The notes beneath the pieces were generated by a model that was not told where the DNA came from, ran no database searches, and saw only the letters and a list, made by a program, of their open reading frames with translations. Position numbers and translations under genes: made by a program. DNA of 5,641 nt, from the NCBI GenBank assembly GCA_041674345.1, contig JBAYVY010000245.1, positions 1-5,641 of the forward strand. Reading direction: 5' to 3'. Shown piece by piece: positions 1 to 5,632 of this stretch. How positions within the stretch are numbered: the stretch's first letter is position 1; each line of letters opens with the position of its first letter. This DNA comes from JBAYVY01 sp041674345 (GTDB lineage: Bacteria; Planctomycetota; Phycisphaerae; Phycisphaerales; Zrk34).

Positions 1-21
1 TCGTGTCGTCCGTGCCGCCAT
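1..21 (-). CDS. N-terminal start of a divergent gene (partial, seven codons)
   Basis: An ATG on the minus strand at 21-19 is followed by six open codons (MAARTTR) before the window ends. A textbook ribosome binding site, AAGGAGG (minus strand, 35-29), lies 7 bases upstream. This is the best ribosome binding site in the window and is the reason for calling a gene from so little sequence. The seven residues are too few to name a product. The gene is divergent from the UgpC-type ATPase gene, so the spacer at 22-222 should hold promoters for both. A chance match of motif and start codon is possible but unlikely at this quality. Confidence 0.6.
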
Positions 22-28
22 GATGGAA

Positions 29-35
29 CCTCCTT
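29..35 (-). promoter_or_regulatory. Shine-Dalgarno site of the divergent left-hand gene
   Basis: The minus strand reads AAGGAGG here, 7 bases before the ATG at 21-19. This is a full match to the anti-Shine-Dalgarno end of 16S rRNA at ideal spacing. It fixes the start of the partial gene at the left edge. Confidence 0.7.
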
Positions 36-53
36 GCCAGCCCGCCTTGGCCC

Positions 54-75
54 GGGTCGCCGTCCGGGGCGACCC
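54..75. promoter_or_regulatory. Short hairpin or dyad in the leader of the left-hand gene
   Basis: GGGTCGCC (54-61) and GGCGACCC (68-75) form a perfect 8-base-pair inverted repeat around a 6-base loop. Read on the minus strand it lies about 18 bases before the AAGGAGG site of the left-hand gene. It could therefore fold in that gene's 5' untranslated RNA, or act as a protein-binding dyad in the divergent spacer. It matches no riboswitch class that I can recognise. In GC-rich DNA such a repeat can also be accidental. Confidence 0.4.
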
Positions 76-127
76 ACCACTACATCTTGTCGGCTATCCC
101 CCCGCGAAAACTGTCATGCACCCTCCC

Positions 128-166
128 ACTTCCCACTTCCGACTTCCGACTTCCGACTTCCGACTT
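128..166. repeat. Tandem 7-base repeat, unit ACTTCCG (CGGAAGT on the other strand)
   Basis: Five consecutive 7-base units run from 128 to 162. The first reads ACTTCCC and the next four read exactly ACTTCCG; a partial unit follows to 166. The block is strictly pyrimidine-rich on the plus strand apart from one purine pair per unit. It ends just before AT-rich sequence that could hold the -10 box of the ATPase gene at 223, and about 56 bases before that start codon. Heptameric tandem repeats of this general kind (STRR) are known between genes in cyanobacteria; similarity in plan does not mean common origin. A role in expression through change of copy number is possible but not shown. Confidence 0.85.
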
Positions 167-168
167 TC

Positions 169-179
169 TATGGTATTCT
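169..179 (+). promoter_or_regulatory. Possible -10 region for the UgpC-type ATPase gene
   Basis: Two overlapping candidates, TATGGT (169-174) and TATTCT (174-179), each match the -10 consensus TATAAT at four of six bases. They lie in the only AT-rich stretch of the spacer. The sequence 17 bases upstream of TATTCT is TTCCGA, contributed by the 7-base repeat, and it is a poor -35 match. This is a weak call based on composition and position. Confidence 0.25.
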
Positions 180-222
180 TTTCAGGTTCGACACCCGCTG
201 ATTTTCCGTTCGCAGGAGATGC

Positions 223-1377
223 ATGATGGCTCGCGTTCTGCTGGAACACATCAAGAAGGTTTACTCCAACGGCTTCGAGGCCGTGCATGATTTCAACCTC
301 GACATTCCCGATCGGCAGTTCGTCGTGTTCGTCGGGCCATCGGGCTGCGGCAAATCGACGACGCTGCGCATGGTCGCCGGTCTGGAGGAAATCTCCGACG
401 GCACGGCCAGCATCGGCGGGCGCATCGTCAATGACGTGCCCCCCAAAGATCGCAACATCGCGATGGTGTTTCAGAACTACGCCCTGTATCCGCATATGAC
501 CGTCTATCAGAACATGGCGTTCGGGCTGAAGCTGCGCAAAGTGCCCCGGGCCGAGATCGACGCCAAGGTGCGGAACGCCGCGAAGATTCTGGGCATCACC
601 GAACTGCTCGACCGCAAGCCCAAGCAATTGTCCGGCGGGCAGCGCCAGCGCGTCGCCGTCGGCCGCGCCATCGTGCGCGATCCGGCCTGCTTCCTGTTCG
701 ACGAACCCCTGTCGAATCTCGACGCCAAGTTGCGCGTCGAAATGCGCGCCGAACTCAAGCGTCTGCATATGCGGCTGCAAACCACGACCATCTACGTCAC
801 CCACGATCAGGAAGAAGCCATGACGCTCGGCGACCGCGTCGTCGTGATGAAGGATGGCTACATCATGCAGGTCGGTTCCCCGCTGGAAATCTACCGCCAT
901 CCCGCCAGCCGCTTCGTCGCCGGGTTCCTCGGCACACCGCCCATGAACTTTTTTGAAGGCCAGCTCGTTCAGAAGGACGGCAAACTCTGGTTCGATGAAG
1001 GCAGTCAAAAACTGGCCGTGCCCGATTGGGCGAAAGACGATCTTCAGGGCAAGGTCGGCTCGCCGGTCATCATGGGCGTCCGCCCTGAAATCGTCAGCGA
1101 ACATCCCTTCCCCAGCCAGACGGGCAACACGCTGAAACTGAAGGTCAACGTCGTCGAACCGCTCGGCGACAAGATGGACGTCTATCTCGCCACCGAACAT
1201 CACGACCACATCGTCGCCCGCGTCGAAGCCCACCGCGGTCTGGAACCCGACGCCGTCGCCACGTTCCACATCAATCTCAACAAGGGCCATTTCTTCGAGC
1301 CGGAAAAAGAAGGCGCCGCCCCCGACGAGTCCGGCGAAAACCTCTGCCTCGAAGCCGAAAAAGCACTCGCGCGGTAA
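223..1377 (+). CDS. ugpC: ABC transporter ATP-binding protein, UgpC/MsmK/MalK type
   Basis: This is the cytoplasmic ATPase subunit of a carbohydrate-type (CUT1) importer, which hydrolyses ATP to drive a membrane permease pair. Counting from the ATG at 223, Walker A GPSGCGKST is at residues 38-46, the Q-loop at Q84, the signature LSGGQ at 136-140, Walker B with catalytic E161 at 156-162, the D-loop SNLD at 164-167 and the switch H194. After about residue 235 comes the regulatory TOBE/MOP-type region, including GVRPEI near 285. At 384 residues it has the full family length. AGGAG (214-218) lies 4 bases before the ATG at 223 but 7 before the ATG at 226, so the second methionine (MARVLLEH) is the likelier start. 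No binding protein or permease adjoins it. ATPases of this clade are known to serve several sugar importers, so an orphan locus is not surprising. The symbol names the family, not a proven substrate; MalK or MsmK activity fits equally well. Confidence 0.93.
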   Translation: MMARVLLEHIKKVYSNGFEAVHDFNLDIPDRQFVVFVGPSGCGKSTTLRMVAGLEEISDGTASIGGRIVNDVPPKDRNIAMVFQNYALYPHMTVYQNMAFGLKLRKVPRAEIDAKVRNAAKILGITELLDRKPKQLSGGQRQRVAVGRAIVRDPACFLFDEPLSNLDAKLRVEMRAELKRLHMRLQTTTIYVTHDQEEAMTLGDRVVVMKDGYIMQVGSPLEIYRHPASRFVAGFLGTPPMNFFEGQLVQKDGKLWFDEGSQKLAVPDWAKDDLQGKVGSPVIMGVRPEIVSEHPFPSQTGNTLKLKVNVVEPLGDKMDVYLATEHHDHIVARVEAHRGLEPDAVATFHINLNKGHFFEPEKEGAAPDESGENLCLEAEKALAR

Positions 1378-1396
1378 ACCTGAAAATACAAGAGAT

Positions 1397-1528
1397 GCAA
1401 AGAGAGGGACGAAGGGACGGAGGGACGAAGGGACGAAGTGAAAGAGTCACAGCCCCATCCTCACTTCGTCCCTTCGTCCCTAAGTCCCTTCGTCCCTTTC
1501 TCAGCGCCTCCGCGCCTTTGCGGTGAAT
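1397..1528. repeat. Inverted repeat element built of 8-base units (element A), possible two-way terminator
   Basis: The arms 1402-1441 and 1461-1500 are inverted copies matching at 37 of 40 positions, with a 19-base loop (1442-1460). The left arm contains four consecutive AGGGACGA-type octamers (1405-1436, one ending in G). On the minus strand the right arm extends outwards without losing the 8-base phase through CGCAAAGG, CGCGGAGG and CGCTGAGA (1522-1499). The left edge has only GCAAAGAG (1397-1404) as a counterpart. The element fills the spacer between two convergent genes, 19 bases after one stop codon and 7 bases from the other. A long RNA hairpin here could end transcription from both sides, but neither side has a clean U-tract. 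Its outer motif recurs in the element at the right end of the window. Confidence 0.85.
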
Positions 1529-1535
1529 CCCCTCT

Positions 1536-2600
1536 TCAATTCGTCAGCACCACCACATCCTCCGCGTCGAATCCGATCCGCACCGGCGCGTTCCATTCCC
1601 GCAGGCGCGGCTTCGGCTCCGTCACGTAAATCCGCAACCCGTCGCTCGTGCTGAACGTGTGTTGCGCCAGGTCGCCCAAATACATCGTCTCGACGTGATT
1701 GGCGCTCAACACATTCTGCGCCGATTGGCCCGCGTCGATCAATCGCATCGCTTCCGGTCGCACCGAGCAGGTGACGTTGCCCTTGCCGGGCACGTCGGCC
1801 GGGTACACCAGTGATCGCAGCGTGCCGGTCGCCGTTTCAAGCACCAACGCATCGTCCTGTCGCTCGCGCACCACGGCGGGGATGAAATTCGTCGTTCCCA
1901 AAAAATCGGCGACGAAGCGATTCCGCGGACGGTTGTAAACTTCCGGGGGCGGGCCGATCTGCATGAGTTTGCCGTCCTTCATCAGCGCGATGCGGTCGGC
2001 CATGCTCAATGCCTCTTCCTGATCGTGGGTGACGTAGATCGTCGTGATGCCGGTGGTTTTACAGATGCGGCGAATCTCGGCGCGCATCTCCAATCGCAGC
2101 TTCGCATCGAGGTTGCTCAGCGGTTCATCCAGCAGCAGCACATCGGGGTTGACGATCAGGGCGCGGGCCAGGGCGACGCGCTGCTGCTGCCCGCCGGACA
2201 GTTGCACGGGCCGGCGATCCGCCAGTTCCGCCATTCGCACCATCGCCAGCGCATCGGCGACGCGCCTGCGCTTTTCATCGACTCCGACGTTCCGCACGTC
2301 CAGTCCGAACGCCACGTTCTGCGCCACGGTCAAATGGGGCCAGAGCGCGTAGCTTTGAAACACCATCGCCGCGTTGCGCCGACCGGTCGGCAGGTGCGTG
2401 ATGTCGCGCTCGCCGAACGTGATCGACCCGCCGTTCACATCCGTCAGGCCCGCGATCATCCGCAGCAGCGTCGTCTTTCCGCAGCCGGACGGCCCCAGCA
2501 AAAAGAACAGTTCCCCCTGGCCGATCTCCAGCGATACATCATTGACCGCGACCGTCGCCCCGAACCGTTTGACCAGATGATTGATCCGCACTGCAACCAT
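1536..2600 (-). CDS. ABC transporter ATP-binding protein, PotA/FbpC type
   Basis: This is the 354-residue cytoplasmic ATPase of an importer of the polyamine, iron(III) or phosphonate group. Walker A GPSGCGKTT is at residues 36-44, the Q-loop at Q82, LSGGQ at 134-138, Walker B with D158 and E159 at 154-160, SNLD at 162-165 and the switch H192. A TOBE_2-like tail follows, with SVRPEAMRL near 279-287 and a beta-rich end (GLRIYV at 321-326, RIGFDAEDVVVL at 341-352). The frame stays open upstream to 2822. The start at 2600 was chosen because family homology begins at MVAVRINHLVKRFG and the upstream codons resemble no domain. There is no Shine-Dalgarno site; a TATACT hexamer ends 6 bases before the ATG. 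It is divergent from the binding-protein gene at 2731 and probably energises the same importer. No permease is adjacent. The substrate cannot be settled from the ATPase. Confidence 0.93.
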   Translation of the reverse strand: MVAVRINHLVKRFGATVAVNDVSLEIGQGELFFLLGPSGCGKTTLLRMIAGLTDVNGGSITFGERDITHLPTGRRNAAMVFQSYALWPHLTVAQNVAFGLDVRNVGVDEKRRRVADALAMVRMAELADRRPVQLSGGQQQRVALARALIVNPDVLLLDEPLSNLDAKLRLEMRAEIRRICKTTGITTIYVTHDQEEALSMADRIALMKDGKLMQIGPPPEVYNRPRNRFVADFLGTTNFIPAVVRERQDDALVLETATGTLRSLVYPADVPGKGNVTCSVRPEAMRLIDAGQSAQNVLSANHVETMYLGDLAQHTFSTSDGLRIYVTEPKPRLREWNAPVRIGFDAEDVVVLTN

Positions 2601-2606
2601 GATGAA

Positions 2607-2612
2607 AGTATA
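2607..2612 (-). promoter_or_regulatory. Candidate -10 box TATACT placed for a leaderless transcript
   Basis: The minus strand reads TATACT at 2612-2607, matching TATAAT at five of six bases. Only 6 bases (TTCATC) separate it from the ATG of the PotA/FbpC-type ATPase. RNA synthesis normally starts about 6-8 bases after a -10 box, which would place the first base of the mRNA at or next to the start codon. No good -35 hexamer is seen at 16-18 bases, and no ribosome binding site is present. Confidence 0.45.
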
Positions 2613-2626
2613 ACCCCATTGGTGAT

Positions 2627-2648
2627 TTGGCGACGGTTGACTTGGCGA
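2627..2648. repeat. Direct repeat TTGGCGA in the divergent promoter spacer
   Basis: TTGGCGA occurs at 2627-2633 and again at 2642-2648, start to start 15 bases apart, between the divergent ATPase and binding-protein genes. The copies lie about 15 to 36 bases upstream of the candidate -10 box of the ATPase gene. They could be half-sites for a regulator or chance. A short inverted repeat, CCGCC with GGCGG (2655-2667), lies just beyond. Confidence 0.25.
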
Positions 2649-2718
2649 AGCGTCCCGCCGCTGGCGGCTTGACGATTCCTGTTCCCCCCAATGAATCATC
2701 ATCCACGCCAAAATCCCG

Positions 2719-2724
2719 TAAACT
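2719..2724 (+). promoter_or_regulatory. Candidate -10 box TAAACT before the binding-protein gene
   Basis: TAAACT matches the -10 consensus at four of six bases and ends 6 bases before the ATG at 2731. This is the same spacing as for the divergent ATPase gene. No Shine-Dalgarno sequence lies between it and the start codon, and no clear -35 hexamer is seen. It is weak alone but gains some support from the matching layout of the neighbouring starts. Confidence 0.3.
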
Positions 2725-2730
2725 GTATTC

Positions 2731-4233
2731 ATGCGAAACCTGCCTCGCATCCTCGTCGCCGTGCTGTTCCTCGCGGTACTCATGCTGCCGCTGATCCGCT
2801 CGCACGTGGGTGTTTCTTCCAATCAAGCCGAGGCAGAGCGAACTTCCGGGGGCGCCGCCTCGGGTTCTTCGGCTGTACGTCTGGTCATCTACTCGCCCCA
2901 TAACGAGCAAATCCGTTACGAAGTCGCCCTCGCCTTTTCCCGCTGGTACGAGGAAAAACATCATCAGTCCGTCACCATCGACTGGCGCAACGTCGGCGGG
3001 ACCAGCGACATCGAACGCATCCTCAAAAGCCAGTTCGCCGCGCTCGCACGCACCGGCGACGAAGACGACGGCGTGGGGGCCGATCTGGTGTTCGGCGGCG
3101 GCGATTACTCCTTCGACTCCGTTCTCAAAGCCGGCGTCAACGTCCCGGTCATCGACGAACGCGGTCAGCCCGTCCTCGATGACCAAGGCAAACCCAAACT
3201 CCGCAACGTCTCCCTCACCCAACCCATTCACATCGACGACGACCTCAAAGCCGCCGCGTATCCAGCGCCGCTCATCGCCGACAAAAAACTTTACGACCCC
3301 GACGGCCACTGGTGGGGCATCGTCCTCTCCAGCTTCGGCATCGTCTATAACCGCGATGTTCTGCATATCCTCAACCTTCCCGAACCAGCCACATGGAGCG
3401 ACCTGGCCGATCCGCGATACACCGGCTGGATCGCGCTGGCGGATCCGTCGCACTCCGGATCGGTCAAAGTCACTTATGAAGCGATTCTTCAGCGTTACGG
3501 CTGGGAGCGAGGCGTGTGGGTTCTTCGCCGCGTCTTCGCATCCGCCCGCTACTTCGCGCCCGGCGCCACGCAAATCCCCATCGACGTCAGCTCCGGCGAG
3601 GCGGCGGCGGGCATGTGCATCGACTACTACGCACGCCAGCAGGCCGAGTCCGTCAGCGCCGGACGCCTCGATTACGTCGCGCCCGCCGACGCCACGGTCA
3701 TCACCGCCGATCCGGTCGCCGTGCTGCGCGGCTCGCCGCATCGTGAATTGGCCGTCGAGTTCGTCGGGTTCCTCCTCACCGAACAAGGCCAGGCGTTGTG
3801 GGATTTGCCCGTCGGTGATCCGCTCGGCCCCCGGAAGTTCGCCCTTCGTCGCGCGCCGATTCGCCGCGACATTTACGAAAAATACGCGGATCGTCTGATC
3901 GACAAAACCAATCCTTTCGACATCGCCCGTCCGCTGCCCGCCGGGGTGCCCGCGTATTTCAGCGTGATTCCCACATTGCTGCATTCGATGTGCATGGACA
4001 TTCACGACGAGTTGCGGGCCGCGTGGGTCACGATCAACCATACCCCCGACGGCGAGTTGAAAACGAAAATGCTCGAACAGTTCGACGCTTTGCCCCCGGG
4101 GGTCACCGCCGACGAATTGCTCGCCGCGCGAAAACAGTGGCGGATCGACCCCCACGCCGAAACCGCCGACCGCCTGAAATGGACCGCCTTCTTCCGCGAA
4201 CATTACCAGCAGGTCATTGACATGGCCCGCTGA
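2731..4233 (+). CDS. Periplasmic ABC transporter solute-binding protein, iron(III)/polyamine-like
   Basis: This protein should capture a small ligand outside the inner membrane and deliver it to an ABC permease. Residues 7-22 form a hydrophobic segment after a short basic start, a signal peptide or membrane anchor; AEA at 33-35 is a possible signal peptidase I site. No lipobox cysteine is present, so it is not a typical lipoprotein. The mature domain opens with RLVIYSPHNEQIR (50-62), continues with NVGGTSDIERIL (87-98), and carries the family hallmark TWSDLADPRYTGWIALADPS (221-240), as in AfuA/FbpA-like proteins. DPVAVLRGSPHRELAVEF (327-344) and a following helix that ends in GQALWD (353-358) are also typical. 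At 500 residues it is longer than usual; the extra length includes about 100 residues at the C-terminus and an acidic segment near 105-120. It is divergent from the PotA/FbpC-type ATPase gene, its likely partner. Fold and role are secure; the ligand is unknown. Confidence 0.88.
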   Translation: MRNLPRILVAVLFLAVLMLPLIRSHVGVSSNQAEAERTSGGAASGSSAVRLVIYSPHNEQIRYEVALAFSRWYEEKHHQSVTIDWRNVGGTSDIERILKSQFAALARTGDEDDGVGADLVFGGGDYSFDSVLKAGVNVPVIDERGQPVLDDQGKPKLRNVSLTQPIHIDDDLKAAAYPAPLIADKKLYDPDGHWWGIVLSSFGIVYNRDVLHILNLPEPATWSDLADPRYTGWIALADPSHSGSVKVTYEAILQRYGWERGVWVLRRVFASARYFAPGATQIPIDVSSGEAAAGMCIDYYARQQAESVSAGRLDYVAPADATVITADPVAVLRGSPHRELAVEFVGFLLTEQGQALWDLPVGDPLGPRKFALRRAPIRRDIYEKYADRLIDKTNPFDIARPLPAGVPAYFSVIPTLLHSMCMDIHDELRAAWVTINHTPDGELKTKMLEQFDALPPGVTADELLAARKQWRIDPHAETADRLKWTAFFREHYQQVIDMAR

Positions 4234-4262
4234 TGTGCCGGTCGTTGCGACTCTTCCCTTTT

Positions 4263-4268
4263 TATTTT
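4263..4268 (+). promoter_or_regulatory. Candidate -10 box TATTTT before the acetyltransferase gene
   Basis: TATTTT lies in a short T-rich stretch in the 42-base gap between the binding-protein stop and the acetyltransferase start. It ends 7 bases before the ATG at 4276. It matches TATAAT at four of six bases. The gap has no Shine-Dalgarno sequence. It could mark a separate leaderless promoter for the acetyltransferase gene; otherwise that gene is simply co-transcribed with the binding-protein gene. Confidence 0.3.
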
Positions 4269-4275
4269 CAACACC

Positions 4276-5466
4276 ATGACACCCATCATCACACAACCCA
4301 CCGTCGCCGATTTCGATGAACTGATCGCCTTCATGGATCGCGCGTTCAACTTCACACCCGACATCGGTTTCCACCGCCGTTTGCCCGTCCTTTATCAGCG
4401 CACCGAACGACATCTGGCGTGTCAGCACATCATTCGCCGCGACGGAAACACCGGCCCCATCGTCGCAAGCATCGGCCTGTACCCGCTGACCTGGCATGTC
4501 GGCGACACGCCCCTCCGCATTGCCGGCATCGGCGGGGTAAGCTGCGACCCCGACCACCGCGGACGCGGCTTCATGTCCCACATCCTCACCCATCTCCGTC
4601 AACTCATCGCCGACGAAAAATATCACCTGTCCTACCTCAGCGGACAACGCCAACGCTACGCACACTTCGGCTGGGAAGTCGCCGGCTGCCTCCTCAACTT
4701 CCATCTCAACACCACCAACCTCAAACATACGCCCGACGTCCCCGACTCCGAAAACCACGGCTTTGAACTCGAACTGTTCACCGGCCAACCCGATGACCTG
4801 GTCGCCATATGTCGATTGCACGATGCGCAGCCCGCCTTCATCGAACGCTCCGCAGAGTCGTTCCCGCTGGCGATCAAGAGTTGGTTCGCATCGACTTACC
4901 TGTTGCGTGGTGAACGGAACAACGTCGCCGCATATGCCGTCGTTTCACGGGACGGCTCCACCGTCACGGAAATCGTCGCCGCCGATGCCGCTCACGCCAT
5001 GCGACTGCTGCGTCTGTTGCTGACGGATCGCCCCGCCGCGACACCGGCCATCACCGCGATCAATGTCCAACTCGGCGGCGAACAGCATGAACTGGCGCGA
5101 ACGCTGGACGCCGTCGCGGAAACGTACAACGTCTGCCCCAGCGGCAACTGGCAGATATTCGACTGGCCCGTCGTGCTGGGGGCGTTGCTTTCGTTGCGTC
5201 ATCGTGTCGCTCCGTTGGCACCCGGTCGCGTGGCGTTGCGCATCAACGACATCGACCGCGTGATTCGCCTGGAAGCGAACGACTCCGCCGTGCATGCTGG
5301 CTGGACCGATACGCCGGCTGACGTATCGCTCGACGCGAAGACCGCCATGCGCGTTTTATTCGGCCCGCTGCCGCCGTCCGTCGTCGCGTCGCTGCCGCCG
5401 TCCGCCTCGTTGCTCAACGCCTGGTGTCCGCTGCCGCTGTCGTTCCCCGCCCCCGATCACGTGTGA
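4276..5466 (+). CDS. Eis-like GNAT N-acetyltransferase
   Basis: This 396-residue cytosolic protein should transfer an acetyl group from acetyl-CoA to an amine. The N-terminal GNAT domain (about 1-145) has the acetyl-CoA loop as DPDHRGRGF at 91-99 (R95, G96, R97, G98). The segment YLSGQRQRYAHFGWEVAG (120-137) matches the Eis family, and Y128 lies where Eis has its catalytic tyrosine. A second degenerate GNAT-like region spans about 160-290. The C-terminal part (about 300-396) looks like an SCP2-like domain, with LRINDIDRVIRLE at 321-333 and PADVSLDAKTAMRVLFGPLP at 347-366. Length and three-part plan fit the Eis family (COG4552). The last residue is valine, whereas Eis of Mycobacterium tuberculosis ends in phenylalanine and uses its terminal carboxylate in catalysis. 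It follows the binding-protein gene by 42 bases and lacks a ribosome binding site. The substrate is unknown; a drug-modifying role should not be assumed. Confidence 0.85.
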   Translation: MTPIITQPTVADFDELIAFMDRAFNFTPDIGFHRRLPVLYQRTERHLACQHIIRRDGNTGPIVASIGLYPLTWHVGDTPLRIAGIGGVSCDPDHRGRGFMSHILTHLRQLIADEKYHLSYLSGQRQRYAHFGWEVAGCLLNFHLNTTNLKHTPDVPDSENHGFELELFTGQPDDLVAICRLHDAQPAFIERSAESFPLAIKSWFASTYLLRGERNNVAAYAVVSRDGSTVTEIVAADAAHAMRLLRLLLTDRPAATPAITAINVQLGGEQHELARTLDAVAETYNVCPSGNWQIFDWPVVLGALLSLRHRVAPLAPGRVALRINDIDRVIRLEANDSAVHAGWTDTPADVSLDAKTAMRVLFGPLPPSVVASLPPSASLLNAWCPLPLSFPAPDHV

Positions 5467-5504
5467 TCCCGGGGCAATCGCAAATAGTCCGGAAATTCAG
5501 AATC

Positions 5505-5632
5505 ACCGCGGAGGCGCGGAGACGCGGAGAGAAAAAAACAGAACATCAGGACAGCAGAAAAGCAGAACATGTCGGAGGGCCTGATGTTCCGCTGTTTTGC
5601 TTTTCTGCTTTCATGCTCCGCGCCTCCGCGGT
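5505..5632. repeat. Inverted repeat element built of 8-base units (element C), reaching the window edge
   Basis: The outer arms 5505-5521 and 5616-5632 are perfect 17-base inverted copies. An inner pair, 5541-5550 and 5580-5589, is a perfect 10-base match, leaving a 29-base loop. The left half stays in 8-base phase for nine units from 5507 to 5578: three CGCGGAGR units, GAAAAAAA, four CAGRAMAK-like units, then GTCGGAGG. The right half, on the minus strand, is also built of octamers, with one unit a base short. The element begins 38 bases after the acetyltransferase stop codon. TGCGGAGT on the minus strand at 5641-5634 hints that it continues beyond the window. As RNA it would form a long imperfect hairpin and could act as a terminator or 3' end stabiliser. 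Its outer motif is shared with the element at 1397-1528. Confidence 0.85.

Noticed and set aside
128..166. CRISPR-like array at the short tandem repeat
   Set aside because: The units are 7 bases with no spacers between them, and no cas gene is in the window.
94..1290. Long open frame on the minus strand opposite the UgpC-type ATPase gene
   Set aside because: It mirrors a certain gene in GC-rich DNA, contains no recognisable domain, and runs through the 7-base repeat at its end. It is an antisense shadow.
1438..1629. Small plus-strand open frame in the convergent spacer
   Set aside because: Most of it is translated repeat and antisense of the ATPase tail. There is no ribosome binding site.
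2025..2672. Plus-strand open frame opposite the second ATPase gene
   Set aside because: It is antisense to Walker A, signature and Walker B coding sequence and has arginine- and histidine-rich shadow composition with no domain.
2601..2822. Extension of the PotA/FbpC-type ATPase start upstream to 2822
   Set aside because: The 74 extra residues match no domain and would overlap the binding-protein gene. Family homology begins at the ATG at 2600.
2810..3898. 362-codon plus-strand frame inside the binding-protein gene
   Set aside because: It is a frame-shifted reading of the binding-protein gene, dominated by S, P, T, A and R with no domain.
2539..4821. 760-codon open frame on the minus strand
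   Set aside because: It crosses the end of the ATPase gene, the whole binding-protein gene and part of the acetyltransferase gene. Its translation is low-complexity, rich in V, G, D and A, as expected for the antisense of GC-rich coding DNA.
5505..5632. Insertion-sequence remnant or MITE at the right-hand inverted element
   Set aside because: No target-site duplication or transposase fragment is visible. The 8-base tandem build is unlike terminal inverted repeats of known elements, though a non-autonomous element cannot be fully excluded.
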